Position numbers and translations under genes: made by a program
Notes under the pieces: generated by a model
Told to the model about the DNA's origin: nothing
The model's database searches: none
The model's input: only the letters and a program-made list of their open reading frames with translations
Part shown: positions 33,619 to 46,871 of the stretch, piece by piece
How positions within the stretch are numbered: position 1 is the stretch's first letter
Layout of the letters: each line of letters opens with the position of its first letter
Assembly: GCF_030445035.2 (NCBI RefSeq)
Contig: NC_092216.1
Span: 13,641,405-13,705,404 of the forward strand
From: Dasypus novemcinctus
Taxonomy: Eukaryota; Chordata; Mammalia; Cingulata; Dasypodidae
DNA length: 64,000 nt
Direction of reading: 5' to 3'

Positions 33619-33910
33619 GCTGCGAAACTGGTTATTGCTTTCAGATGTGCTTAAGAAACTGAAAATGCCATCCTGTGTATTCCGCTGCAATTTCCCAAAT
33701 GTGGAAATTGTTACAATTGTAGAGTCAGAGTTTTACAGGCAGGTTTCAGCAAGCCTTTTGTTCTCTTCCTCCAAAGACTTGGAACACTTTAATCCCGATA
33801 GCAAGCAACTATTAGATTTGGTTGAATTCACAAATGAGCTTCAAACTCGACTCGGCTCCTCTGTAGAGTGTCTTCATCCTAGTGACGTGGCCTTGGAAGA
33901 CAGCTGGTGA
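33619..33910 (+). CDS. BCOR: BCOR-family gene, terminal PUFD exon
   Basis: Follows the acceptor 'tttcccag' (AG 33,617-33,618), completes a Gly codon and encodes 96 residues to TGA at 33,908-33,910. Landmarks are '[15 protein letters not shown]', '[13 protein letters not shown]', '[13 protein letters not shown]', '[10 protein letters not shown]', 'LGSSVE' and 'LHPSD', ending in W as BCOR does. This is the PUFD domain, which binds the PCGF1 RAWUL domain to assemble PRC1.1. About 18 of 96 residues differ from human BCOR as remembered, including new Cys residues (R to C after KMPS; W to C in SSVECLHP) and a changed last six. The frame is fully open and the splice phase is correct. Whether PCGF1 binding survives cannot be read from sequence alone. 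Confidence 0.93.
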
Positions 33911-34620
33911 GTGTACCAGTCTATGCTTGTAGTGTGTTATGATGTTCATCCTTGTTTATGTGTTGTAATACTATTTCTGGAGAGGAAAGAATATCACATA
34001 TGAAAATTTCTCTGTATATAAGATTAACTCCCACTGAAAGTCTTAAACAATATATACTTTTAAAATTTCAATTAGTTTTAAGGAAATTGTTATGGTGTTT
34101 CTTTACTTTGAAATATGTACTACCTGCTTCCGGTTGTTTTTTACTGAGAACATTTTTTTTTTTTCCTTTTAAGAGAGATGAGGTAAAACACTCCTGTACA
34201 TGAGTTTTGTTTTGTTCAAGGCTTTTGTGACTGTGTAACTTGTTTAGGTGATAGTATCAAATTAAGAAACTTGTTTAGGAGAACAAATTGATGTAATATT
34301 ATGTTTTGGTTTACAGAGAGTATGCGCATGCCAGGTAAATTAATAAATCCACACAACTGTGAAATTTTACATCCTAATTTAAAGGATGTGAAATTAGTTT
34401 TCATCCATTAACTGGATTATGGCCTTAGTTAAAGTTCCTTTTGAACTATTTTCAAAGTATGAAAAACTAACAGTTGAGGATTTTTGATCATTTACATAAA
34501 ACTTAATTTTTCTGAATTGTTTTGATATTTGAAATTTGTTTTAACTTTGTTAGTAAATTCTTTACCTGTGTTTTATATTTGACAAATTTTTTGGAAAAGA
34601 CAATAAAACTGCTGAGTAAA
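33911..34620 (+). other. BCOR: 3'UTR of the BCOR-family gene
   Basis: AT-rich, non-repetitive sequence following the stop codon, with no L1, SINE or LTR signature, ending around a canonical AATAAA. A 3'UTR of roughly 700 bases is reasonable for this family. Confidence 0.65.
34602..34607 (+). terminator. BCOR: Poly(A) signal AATAAA of the BCOR-family gene
   Basis: AATAAA in 'gacaataaaactgc', about 690 bases past the stop codon and before the next recognisable repeat. Cleavage is expected 10-30 bases downstream. Confidence 0.65.
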
Positions 34621-34799
34621 TGATAAAATTAACATATGTTGTGTTATATTTGTTTCTAAAACACTGATTTTTTTAAAATGTTGGTCATCAAATTCCTATA
34701 GGTAATTTTATAGCAATTTATTTGATCTAAAATTAAAGCAAAAGAGATTTCAGAGGATGTTTATTTAGAATATTATTTAGAGTCCTGTTGTAAAAATCT

Positions 34800-37350
34800 G
34801 TTCTTCTGCATGTGTACATACTATTACTTTAAAAATGTGATTTACACTTTTTGTCATTCACCATTTTAAAGTACATAATTCAGTGGCTTTTAGTATATTT
34901 ACAGGGTTGTGCATCTCTTATCACTGATTAGTTCAAGAATATTTTAATCATTCACCCAAAAAGCCTTGTACCCATTAGCAGACTTTCTCCATTCTGTCCT
35001 CTCCCCAGTCCCTGAAAACCACTAATCTATTTTCTGTCTCTTCGGCTTTGCCTATTCTGGACATCTCATTTAGATAGAATTTAAAAATTTATGGCTTTTT
35101 GTGTCTGGCTTCTTTCACTTAAGGTTTTCACTCTTTGGGCATGTAACATTCCTTTCCATGATTGCATAATATTCGGTTTTATACCTTACCTCACCTTCTG
35201 CGTGTCCACACATCAGTTTTTAAATTTTAGCCCATACAAATAATAATGCTATGAATATTTTGTGTGGAAGTTTTTGCATGGATATATTTTCATTTCTTTT
35301 AGGTGTATTTCTAGAAATGGACTTGTTGCGCCATGTGGTAACTCTATGTATATTCCTCTTTTGAGGAATTGCCAGACTGTTTACCAGAGCCGCTATGCCA
35401 CTTAATATTCCTTCAGCAGCATATGAGGGATCCAGTTTCTCCACATCCTCGGCAACATTTGTAATTGTCTATCTTCTCTTTGGTTTTATTGAGATATACT
35501 CATATACCATACAATTCTTCCAAAGTGAGCAGTCACTGGCTCTTAGTATAATCACAGAGTTGTGCCTTCATCACTACAGCCAATTTTAGAACATTTTCAT
35601 TATTCCAAAATTCTTATCTAATTCTGTCTCAGTAAATTTATTTATATTTATATTTTTTATAAGTGGAATCAATTTGTAGTATTTTGTTTCTGGTTTCTTT
35701 TACTTAACATAGTGTTTTATTAAATTTATGGTAATTTTTAAAAAATTAGAGATGTAGGTTTAGAGAAAAGTCATGTAAATAATATAGCATTCCCGTATGC
35801 CTCCCTATTGCTGACACGTTGCATTATTGCGATACCTTTGTTACCACTGAGAAAAGAACATTAAAATAGTAAATTGCTGTTCACTAATTTACATATGGTG
35901 CAATTTCCCCATCCACCCTCAAATTATTACCGTCATAAATTTGTTTATAGTTCATGAAAGAACACTCATATGTTTATACAGTTAACCCCAGTCCATCATC
36001 CACAGCTGGGTTCACAATGTTATATAGTCCCATGTTCTGTCTTCTAAGTTTCCTTCTAGTAGCATTCGTGAACCAATACTTCCCCTTATAACCACATTCG
36101 CAAACATAATTAAGCACTATTAATCATACATACAGTGATATGCTACCATCATCATTACCCATTTCCAATATTTACAATCAACCTACATAGAAATTCTGCA
36201 AAAATTAATCATTTCCCCATTCTATGCCCGGGTAACCTGTATTTTAGATTCTAACTCTATGAATTTGACATTTAGGTGTTTCTGATTTGATTATTCTTCC
36301 TCTCTCTGTTCAAATCTACTGTTTTATGCCTTTGTGCAATTTTAATCTTTTCTGTTGTGCTTTTCATACTGATCATTTTTGTTGTTTCTTTTTATAGTTT
36401 CAAATTCTTTTTGCTCACCCAGGGGTACCTTCTTAATATCCTTTAACTCTTCCATCATATTTTCATTCATCTCCATAAATTCACTTAGGGGATTTCTTTG
36501 AACATCTCTGATTAGTTTTTCCAACTTCTCTGTTTTCTCCAAAATTTCAACTTGTTCCTTTGTCCTCCTGTTTCTTATTAATAGTATGGTGTGTAATTTT
36601 TTGCTGATATCTGGTTTACCATTTTTTAAATTTTTAACAAATCAATTTTATTGATGCATATTACTAAAGAATACAATTCCTCCAAAATGTACAGTCACTG
36701 CTATTTGTTATAATCACAAAATTGTGCATTCATCATTTCAATCATTATTACAGGATTTTCATTATTTCTGTAAGAATGAACAGACCAAAAAAAAACCCAG
36801 GTAGACTTTTCTCTTCTTAATCTCCTGCTGTACATAGCTGCTATTTCCTGGCTAGTCTCATGTAATTATTTATTTATTAAGCAGATTTATTTAGGTGTAT
36901 TCATATACCAAACTGTCCAAAATGTGTAATTGATGGCTTTTAGAATAATCACAATGTTGTGCATTTATCACCTCAAAACATTTCAGAATCATTTCATTAC
37001 TCCAAAAAGGAAAACTCCACACGCTTTAGAAATGCCTTCCCCAGCCTCCATAACCATTACTCTAATTTCATCTTTATATATTGACTTATATTTACATTTT
37101 ACATAAATGGAATCATACAATATGTTACACACCATGTATAGGGCATAGTAGCGCAATCATACAATATTGGACCTTTTGTGTCTGGCTTGCTTCACTCAAC
37201 ATAATGTCCTCCAGGTTCATTCATGTTGTCATAGATTTTCACAACTTCATTTCTTCTTAGCTACATTATACTGTCATGTGAATACACCACTGATTTTTTG
37301 TTTTTGTTTTTGTGTGTGGAGATATTCCATACTTCTTTATTTAGTTGCCT
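34800..37350 (-). mobile_element. Cluster of old L1M-type 3' ends and an ORF1 piece, antisense
   Basis: Repeated antisense blocks of the old L1 3' end ('tttagtatatttacagggttgtgca' type at about 34,890, 35,540, 36,710 and 36,940; 'ttttgtgtctggcttctttcactta' near 35,097). Positions 36,290-36,600 look like the L1 ORF1 coiled coil on the minus strand. At least three separate fragments are stacked here. No gene is present. Confidence 0.7.
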
Positions 37351-37360
37351 TTTTAAAAAA

Positions 37361-38440
37361 AGACACAGAGATCACAAAAAATGTTAAATTAAAAAAATAT
37401 AAGATGTCCCCACACACCTCACACCCCGCCGCACTCCTCCCACCTCAACAACCTCTTTCATCGTTGCGGCAAGTCATTACATTTGGTAAATACATTTTGG
37501 AGCATTGCTGCGCCACATGAATTATAATTTACGTTGTAGTTGACATTCTCCCCCAGTACGTTCAGTGGGTTATGGCAGGGTATATAATATAAAGCATCTG
37601 ACCCTGCAATATCATTCGGGACAACTCCAAGCCCCCAAAACTCCCCCACATTGCATCTCTTCTTCCCTCTCCCTGCCCTCGGCAACTACCCTGGCCACTT
37701 TCTCCACATCAATGCTACAATTTCTTCCATTGCTAGTCACAATGTTTCTATAGGAGAATACCAGTAAGTCCACTCTAATCCATGTTTTATTCCTCCATCC
37801 TCTGGACCATGGGATGTTGATGTCCACGTCACTTCTATATCAAGAGGGTGCTTAGATCCCACATGGTTGATGGATGTGATTCTCCTGCTTGGAGTTGTTG
37901 TTAGCACTCTCGGTTCCCTAGTGTGGTGAATGACCATCTTCACCTCCCTGTTAGCTGACCTGGGTAAGTCCAACGAACCATAGAGTGGGAGTTGCAAGTC
38001 TGCTGAGGCTCAGGGCCCAACTGGCACATGGCAAGTCCAGAGAGTCAAGTCTCCTGAGTATACACCAACTCTAGTGCCAACCACAGGTTCAGTTAAAGTG
38101 ACAGAAGAGGCATGTGTAGAAAGGTCATACCTGAGTCCTACTCCATCTCACTCAGCAATGCAAAATCCAAAGTAGGGCCCACTGACAGGGCACTGAACTC
38201 CAGAGCCGTCAGCCATGACCACAGAACCTGTGTCTCCATAGCTCTCAGGAGCACCAGTACCTGGGGTTGTTTCTAGTTCAGCTGTCTCTAAGTTCCTACT
38301 GAAACATGCTTAAGCACAATCCCTCTGATGACCTCCTAACTCATTTTCAAGTCTTTTAGCCATATAAACTCATTTGTCTTTACCATTTCCCCCTTTCATT
38401 CAAAATCTTTTTCTAGTTGCATCACCTGCTTGTGTTTGAT
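37361..38440 (-). mobile_element. Antisense xenarthran L1 3'UTR
   Basis: A well-preserved 3'UTR in minus orientation ('cagtgggttatggcagg', 'ccatgggatgttgatgtcc', 'gacctgggtaagtccaa'). Its reverse complement aligns by eye with the plus-strand copies at 13,100-13,860 and 48,700-49,280. Confidence 0.75.
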
Positions 38441-41400
38441 TGTGACTCAGGGACTGCTTTACCTGGGTTTAATATTCATTCTCATAGGGCTTCTATGGTA
38501 CTTTTAGCATTGTTTTGTAGTTTTCTGCATATGAATCCTGTGTATCTTTGGTTAAATTGATTCGTAGGTGTTTGAGTCCTTTCGTTGCTAAGTGGAATTT
38601 CCCCCCTGCTTTCATCATCAGATTGCTCAATATTAGTGAACAAAAACATCAGTGATTTTTGCATGTTCATCTTGGACCTTGCCACTTTGCTGAACTCATT
38701 TATAAGCTCAGGTAGCTTTGTTGTAGACATTTGGGGATTATCAAAATATATAATAATTAGAGTTTTACTTCTTTTCATATTCAGTGTCATTTTTTTTTTC
38801 TTGTCTAAATGCTCTACCTAGAACTTCTAGTACAGTGTAGAATATTGAATGATATTGGTGACAGTGGGCATCCTCATATTCTTTCCGGTCTTAGAGGAAA
38901 AGTTTTCGACCTTTCCCCATTGAGACCAGCATTGGCTGTGGGTTTTTCATATTGAGGTATTGTCCTTCTATTCCTATCATTCTAAGTGTTTTATAAAGAA
39001 AGGATGTTGGGGGTTTTTGCAAATGCCTAATCTGCATCAACTGAGATTATCATGTTGTTTTTTTCCCTTCAATTTGTTAATTATGCTGATTGATTTTCTT
39101 ATGTTGAACCAGCCTTGCATAGCAGGAATAAATCCCACTAGTTCGTGATGTATACATATTTTAATATCCTATTGACTTCAATTTGCAAATTTGTGAGAAC
39201 TTTTGCATCTGTGTTCATTGGAGAGATTGTTTTGTAATTTTCTTATCTTGTGGTGTCTTTATCTGGCGTTGATATTAGGATGATGTTGTCTTCATAAAAT
39301 GTGTTGGTAATTTTCCATCCTCTTCAGTTTTTTGGAAGAGTCTAAACAGGATAGGTGTTAATTCTTTTTGAAATGCTTGGTAGAGTTCACCTATGAAGTC
39401 ATCTGGTCCTGAATTTTTTTTTTTTTTAATTAGGAGATTGTGATGGATTCAATCTCTTTAAATGTGATCAGTTTGTATTTCTATATAGAGTCAGTGTAGG
39501 TGTTTTTGTGCATTTCTAGGAATTTGTTCATTTCATGAAGGTTGTCTGGTTTGTTGGCGTACAGTTTCTCATAATAGCCTCTTGTGATCCTTTTTATTTC
39601 TGGGGGGTCGGTCATAACTTCCCCCTTTTCATTTCTAATTGTATTTATTTGCATCTTCTCTCTTTTTTCCTTCGGTAGTCTAGTTAAGTATTTGTCGATT
39701 TTATTGATCGGCTCAGAGAACCAGCTTTTGGTTTTGTTGATTTTCTGTATTGTTTTTTTCCCGCTGAATTTCATCTATTCTCTAATCTTTATTATTTCTT
39801 TACTTTAGCTTGCTTTGGGATTGGTTTGTTTTTCTTTTCTAGTTTTTCCAGTTCAGTTAGAGCTTTGAATTTCAATTACAATTTTTTCTTTGGCCCCCTG
39901 GTTATTTAGGATTGTGTTTTTTTAGCCTCCACACGTTTGCAAATTTTCCACTGTCCTGTCAATTATTGATTTCCAGTTCTCATTCCATTATGACCTGAGA
40001 AGGTAGGTATTTTGTATGATTTAACACTTTTTATGTTTATTGAGCACTATACTGTGACCTAAGTTATGATTACCTGGGAAAAAGATCCATGAGCACTTGA
40101 CAAAATGTACAATCCACTGAGTTTGGATGCAATGTTCTGTGTATGTCTGTTGGGTCTAGCTCGTTTATCATATTGCTCAAGTTCTTTGTTTCCTTGTTGA
40201 TCTTCTGTCGGGTTGTTTTATCCAATGATGTGAGTGGTGTGTTGAAGTTGAAGTGGTGTGTAGGAATGTTTCCCTTCAAATTTGCCAGAGTTTATCTCAT
40301 ATACTTTGGGGCACACTCCTTAGTTGCATAGATATTTATGATTGTTATATCTTCCTGGTGGATTGTCTCTCTTATTAATATATAATGGCCTTCTGTATCT
40401 CTTATGACTTTTTTGTATTTAAAGTCTGTTTTGTCTGATAATAGTACAGCTATCACTGATTTGCTTTTTGTTTTTTTGTTTTTTTGTTTTTTGGGGGGAG
40501 TTACTGTTTGCCTGGTGTATCTTTTTCACTTTTTCCAGCCTTTCATTTCCAACCAGTTTGTATTCCTGGGTCTAACTGGGTCTCTAGGAGACAGCATTTA
40601 TAAGGATTATATTTTTTTATCCATTCCATCAGTGTATATCTTTTGATTGTGGAGTTTAATTCAATCCTATTCAGTGATATTACTGAAATTGCAATATTTG
40701 ACTTCCACCATTTTATTCATGTATTTAATCATGTATTTTTGTCTGTCTTTTTACTTCTTTTGTTATCTTTTTACAACTCTTGACTCCTACACTCTTCTCA
40801 ATGCCTCTTTCTCTCTTTAAGTATCCTAATTACATAATACCACTGTCTTTTGGCCTTCATCATTTCTGATGAGAAATCTACAGTAAGTCTTACTGGGCAT
40901 CCCTTGTATGTGATGCTTTGTTCCTCCCTTGCTGCTCTTAGAATTTTCTATTTATATTTGACAGTTGACATTTTGAATAGTATGTGTCTTAAAGTCAGTC
41001 TATTCAGATTTATTCTGATTGTGTTCACGCTGCGGTACTTGGACATTAAGTTCATTTCTTTGATGAGAATTGAGAAATTTGGGGCCATTATTTCTTCAAG
41101 TTCTCCTTTTTCAAATTAACTTGTCTTTTTTCATTTTAAAGATACATAGACCACAAAATATGTTACACTAAAACAGATAAGAGGTTCCCACATACCCAAC
41201 TCCCCGCCCCACCCCACTCCTCCCACATCAACAACCTCTTCCATCATCCTGGCACATTCATTGCATTTGGTGAATACATTTTAGACCACTGCTGTACCGC
41301 ATGGATTATAGTTTAGATTGTAGTTTACACTCTCCCTCTGTACTTCTTTTCCCTGTTCCTTCTGGAACTCCCATGACACATTATTGCACTGCAAGTTAAC

Positions 41401-42590
41401 ATTCAACTGCTTAGATGCCTGCACAACTTTTCCATTCTTTTCTTTCTGTGTTCTTTTCTCTCTGTAGTTCCAGTTATTTTGTTTCTATATCTCTTATTCT
41501 TTCATCTGTCATTGTCTGTCTGCTACTGTATGTCTATAATGTGTTTTTTTTATCTCACCTGTGTTTTTCATTTTATGTGAATTGTTGCTTTTCTATTCAG
41601 GTTTTCAAGTTCTTCTTCATGATCATTCATTGTGTTCTTGATATCCTTTATCTCTTAACTATAATATCTGTCAACTCATTAATTTCATTTTGGAAATTTG
41701 TGTATATCTCTTCAATTAGTTGTGCGAAATCCTGTCTTTCATCTGGGCCTTTGATAATATTTCTTTATTCGGGCCATTTCTCCCCTTTTCCTAATATGGC
41801 ATGTACTTCTTCATTCACTTCTAGGCTACTGATAATGATGGTGAGTTTTTCTGATGCTCAGTTTCTCTTTTTAAGGCAGTTCTTCGTGGAAGACTGTGTT
41901 ATTGTCGTTCTTTGATTCTTGGTTCAACCTGTTCTAGATCTAAAGGATTGTTATTATCAATGGCTCAAATTTGGGCCCCGGGTCCGATCTACTTCCTAGG
42001 ACTTTGGATAAAGGGGCTGGAAAGGCTGGAAAGAGACTCTCTACCTTGTTTACTTTAATTCCTTTGCGTCTTCTTCCTCAGTCTGCCAACACATGATGCT
42101 TTTTGGATAGCAGTGTCAGTTCAAAGCCTGGTGGGAGTGTATTCACTGCATGAGGGAATAGATCAGTGTGATGTAGCAACTTGTCTGGAGGGTATGAGCC
42201 TCTCAAATCCACCATCTTCCCTGGAAGCCTCCTCTTTTTCCCTGGGTAGGAAATAATTCCACTCCCCTCTGCACCCAAGGAGTCTAGTTGTTCGAAATGG
42301 TATTTGTGGGAGTTGGATCTCTTAGTCCTGTGTCTGCATCCAGGGCAAAAAAAAAAAGTGCATCCCCACCCTGCCTGGAAGGGCTCATGGAAGTTTCTGC
42401 TCATCCTCTTAATGTCAAAGTTGTTTTCTTGTGCGGCTCTCTATTCTGGGAGGTGTCCAGGCTTCTGCATTGTCCTACAACCTAGGACTCTTTTTATTCC
42501 AGGCCCTTCTACCAGGCCCCTAGCTATTTTCCTGGGTGAAGAGACAGTCTTGTGTCTTCCTAATCCACAATTTTTACCAAAGTCCTTCAT
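38441..42590 (-). mobile_element. Long antisense L1, ORF2 to 5' region
   Basis: Minus-strand order: 5' region (42,590-41,900), ORF1 (about 41,900-41,350 and 41,110-40,830), endonuclease and RT of ORF2 (40,700-38,460). A minus frame at 39,481-39,774 contains '[16 protein letters not shown]' and '[16 protein letters not shown]', typical of the L1 ORF2 region before the RT. A short L1 3' end (41,130-41,345) splits ORF1. Frames are broken. Confidence 0.8.
41130..41345 (-). mobile_element. Short antisense L1 3' end inside L1 ORF1
   Basis: About 215 bp of the L1 3' terminus ('aagatacatagaccacaaaa', 'tcccacatcaacaacctct', 'ggattatagtttagattg') nested in the ORF1 of the surrounding L1. It is the same terminal block as at 37,370-37,550. 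Confidence 0.7.
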
Positions 42591-45500
42591 TGTAGTTTTG
42601 ATTTGCATTTACATGATGGTAAGTGATGTTGATTATGTTTGTTTGTGCTTTCCGACCATTTGCATATCTTCCTTGGAGATAGTTCTGTTAAAAGTGTATT
42701 GTCCATTTTTAAATTGGGCTAGTTTACTTTGTTGTTAATTGGAAGGATTTCTTTAAATATTGTAGAGAAAAACCCTTTATGGATATTTGCTTGTACAATA
42801 TTATCTTCTTTTGGGTAGGTTGTTGTTGTACTTTCATGGTAAAATGATTTGAGGCTAAAAATTTCCCATTTTGATGAAGTCCGCTTTGCCTAGCTTTGTT
42901 GCTCCTGTTTGTGCTATGGGTGTACACACTAAGAAACCATTGCCTAACTCAAGATATTGAAAAGGCTTACCTTTGTTCTAAGCATTTGATAATTTAGGTA
43001 TTTAGGTCTTTTATCCATTTGATTTCCATTTTTATATGGTATGAAGTCATTCTTTTTCTTTTATTTCTTTTGCAAAAGTAGATTCAGTTTCCTCCGTACC
43101 AGTTTTTGAAGAGACAATTTTTTTCCAATTTAATTGTCTTTGCCACTTTGTTGAAAATCAGTCGGCCATAAATGCAAAGGTTGATTTCTGAACTTCAGTT
43201 TGAGTCTTTTGTTCTATGTCTGTTCTTTCGCCCATACCATTCCGTTTTGATTAATGTGGCTTCATCATATGTTTTAAGTTCAGGAAGTATCGGTCCTCCT
43301 ACTTCAGTCATCTTTTTCACGAAGACTTTAGCTATTCAGCACCCTTTACCATTCCATCGAACTTTGGGGATTGGTGTTTTATTTGTTGCAAAGGTTACTC
43401 CAAAAATGATTGGTATTTTAATTGGAATTGGATTGAATCCATAGATTTGTTTTGATATGATTGACATCTTAGCAATATTTTATCTTCCAATCCATGAAAC
43501 ACTGAATATCCTTCCACTTACTTGAAATATTTAGCAGTATTTTTTGCTTTCCTCAGTCAGAGCACTTTAGAATCTTGGTGAGACTTTTTTCCAAGATATT
43601 TAATTGTAATAGTCGCTATTGTGAATGCAATCTTTTTTTCATAATTTCTTCTTTTGTTATTCATAGAAACCAACAGTGCTTGTTGATTCTGTGCTCCTGC
43701 ACTTTCCCGAATGTGTTTATTAGCTCTGGGAATTTTGTTACGAATTTTACAGGATGTTCTGTATGTAAGATCATGTCATCAGCAAATAGAGACTATATTA
43801 CTTCTGACTTTCCAGTTTGGATGCCTTTTGTTTTTTTTCTTTGCCTAATTGCTCTGACAAGGCTTCCACTACACTAAGGAATAATAGCATTGGCAGTGGA
43901 CATCATTATCTTGTTCCTGATCTTAGAGGGAAATCTTTCATTCTTTCACCAGTCAGTAAAATGTTAGCTGTGTAATTTTCATGCTTGCTCTTTATCATGT
44001 TGAGGAAGTTTCCTTTTATTCCTAGTGCTCTAAGTGTTTTTCTCAAGAAGTGGTGCTGGATTTTGTCAAATGCCTTTCTGTATTCATGGAAATTGTGACT
44101 TTTTTTTTTCATTCGTACTGTTAATATGGTTTTTACATTAATTGATTTTCTTATGTCAAACGCATCTTGTGTACCTGGAATAAAGTCACGTTAATCATGG
44201 TACATACTTTTAATGTATTTTTAAATTCAGTTTGCTAGTATTTCTGAGGATATTTTGCAACTATAATTATAAGAGATACTGGTCTGTAATTTTCTTTTGG
44301 TATCTTGATCTGGCTTCATTATGAAGGTGATGCTTTCCTTACGGATTGAATTAGGTAGTTTTCCCTTAATTCAATTATTTGCAAGAGTTTGAGCTGAATT
44401 GGAGTCATCTTCTTGGACTGCTTGATAAAGTTCCTTTGTGCAGCCATCCTTTTCTTTCCTGGGCTTCTCTTTTGGGGGAGATTTTTGATTACACATTCAG
44501 TATCTTTACTAGGAATTGGTTTAACAGCTTCTATTTCTTCTTGAATCAATGTAGGTAGTTCATCTGTTTCTATGAATCTATCCATTTGGAGTAGGTTTCT
44601 CATTTATTGGCATATAATTCTTCAGAGTATACTCTTATAGTCTTTTTTATTTTAGCGTCTTCAGTATTAAGGTAACTCTTTCCTTTTACCATATTCATTA
44701 TATTTTATCCTCTTTCTTTTTTCCTTTTCCAGTCCAGCTAAAGGTTTGCTGCTCTTACTGGCCTTTTCAAAGATACAGCTTTTGTTTTTATTGGTTTTCT
44801 CTGTATTTTTTTTCTGTAAATTGTATCTACTCTAATTTTTTATTTCCTTCCTTCCGCTCTATTATGTTTGTGTTTGCTCTTTTTCTAGTTCTTCCAGTCT
44901 TGAGTTTCCCTCTCTGCTTTTAAGCCTTCCTCTTAATGGTAAGCTTTTAGATCTGTAAATCTTCCCTCTCAGCACCCTCTCTCTGCATCCCATAAGATTT
45001 TTTTACCTTTCATTTTCATTTTCATTTGCTTCAGGGTTTTTCCTAATTTCACGTATGTTGTCCTCTTTGTCCCGCTGGTTGTTTACAAATATGCTGTTGA
45101 ATTTCAATGTATTTGTGAATGTTCAATTTCTGTCTGTCACTGAATTCTTTTCTGTTTGTGCAGCAAATACACATTGCACATTTTCAGTATTTTTGAGTTT
45201 TTGGAAATTTGCTTTGTGACCTAGTATATTATCTGTCTTGAACTCCTCTGTTGCTGTTCTCACTAATGTTGATAAGGGTGTATTCAAATACCCCACTAGA
45301 GGCATCTATTTCTCTTCAGTTTTGTCGGTATTTGCCTTTACGAATTCACACATATAAATGATTGTCCCTTCTTCTCGTTAGATTACCCTTTTATTAATAT
45401 ATACTGTTTTCCTTTGTCACAAGAGTTTTGAATTTAGTCTATTCTGTCTGATATAAGTTTTACTACACCCTACTCTTTTGTGGTTACTGTTGATATGTAA

Positions 45501-46496
45501 AATCATTTCCAACTTTTCACTTGCAACCTGATTGTGTCCCTGGGTTTAAACGACATTTACCTGTAGACAGCATATCATTGTGTCATATTTCCTTATCCAT
45601 TCTGCCAATCTGTGTCTTTTGCATATAGAGCTTAAACTATAAATATTAACAGTCAATGTTGTTACTGTAAGGATGGTACTTAACCGTTCTTTTCTTTTCC
45701 TCATATATTTTTATTTTTATTTCTCTTTTTATCCTTTTGTTTTTCTTAACAATAATCTTCCTTTCTACAATCACCCCAACCCTCTATGCTTGTTTTTTGT
45801 TTTTGTTTTCCTTTAAACTTGCAGAATTTCTTTTAGTATTTCTTGAAGGGCATGACTTTTATTGCCAAATTCTCTCAATTTCTGTTTATCTGTGAATATT
45901 TTGAACTCTCCCTATATTCTGAAATACAATTTTCCTGGATAGAATTCCTGGACAGAATTCTTGATTGGCAGTTTTGTTCTTTCAGCACTGTAACTATGTC
46001 ATATCACTGCCTTCTCGCCTCTGTGACTGCAGAAGAGAAATCAACACTTAATTTTATTGATCTTCCCTTGTATGTGATGGATCTCTTATCTCTTGCTTTC
46101 AGGATTCTGTCTTTGTCTTGAACTTTTACAATCTGATAGGTACCTCTCTCAGGGCAGGTTGGCTAGGATTTGTTGTGCTTGGAATACGCTGTGCTCTGTG
46201 CTTTCTGGAAACGTACATCCATGTACCCCATGAGAATTCCAAAATTTGGAGCCATAACTTCCTCAGACACTACTGCTACCCCTTCTTTTCTCCCTCTGGG
46301 ATGCCCATAACATACCTGTTTGTTCATTTTGAGTTGTCACTCAATTATCTCAGTGTCTATTGAATTTATTTCCATGTTTTGGTCTATCTGCTTTACTATC
46401 AGTGCAATTTTGGGTGTCCTTTTTTTGACAAAAACAATTCTTTCCTCTGTTCAAATCTGCTCTTAAGTGTTTTTAGTAGTATATTTTAAATTTCTT

Positions 46497-46871
46497 TTTT
46501 TTTTTAAGATTTATTTATTTTTATTTATTTAATTCCCTTCCCCTCCCCCGGTTGTCTGTTTTCTGTGTCTTTTTGCTGCATCTTGTTTCTTTGTCCGCTT
46601 CTGTTGTCGTCAGCGGCACGGGAAGTGTGGGAGGCGCCGTTCCTGGGCAGGCTGCTCCCTCCTTCGCGCTGGGCAGCTCTCCTTACGGGTACACTCCTTG
46701 TGCGTGGGGCTCCCCTACGCGGGGGACACCCTGCGTGGCACAGCACTCCTTGCGCGCATCAGCACTGCGCATGGGCCAGCTCCACACGGGTCAAGGAGGC
46801 CCCGGGCTTGAACCGGGGACCTCCCATGTGGTAGACGGACGCCCTAACCACTGGGCCAAAGTCCGTTTCCC
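46497..46871 (-). mobile_element. DAS-SINE, antisense, with target duplication
   Basis: The minus strand shows 'cggactttggcccagtggtt' (A-box region), 'ggttcaagcccgggg' (B-box region), the DAS body and a terminal A-rich tail. It is flanked by the duplication 'tattttaaatttctt' at 46,482-46,496 and 46,872-46,886. CpG content is higher than in the copy at 28,183, so it may be younger. Confidence 0.93.

Noticed and set aside
27970..33910. BCORL1 as the identity of the spliced gene
   Set aside because: The '[10 protein letters not shown]', 'YLNDLQG' and '[13 protein letters not shown]' forms are those of BCOR; BCORL1 is, as I recall it, clearly different at these places.
27970..33910. Processed (intronless) BCOR retrocopy
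   Set aside because: The exons are separated by introns with proper donor and acceptor sites, so the copy arose at DNA level.
41415..41915. 166-codon plus-strand hydrophobic frame
   Set aside because: It is antisense to L1 ORF1 and 5' region; its T-rich, membrane-like composition comes from A-rich L1 sense sequence.
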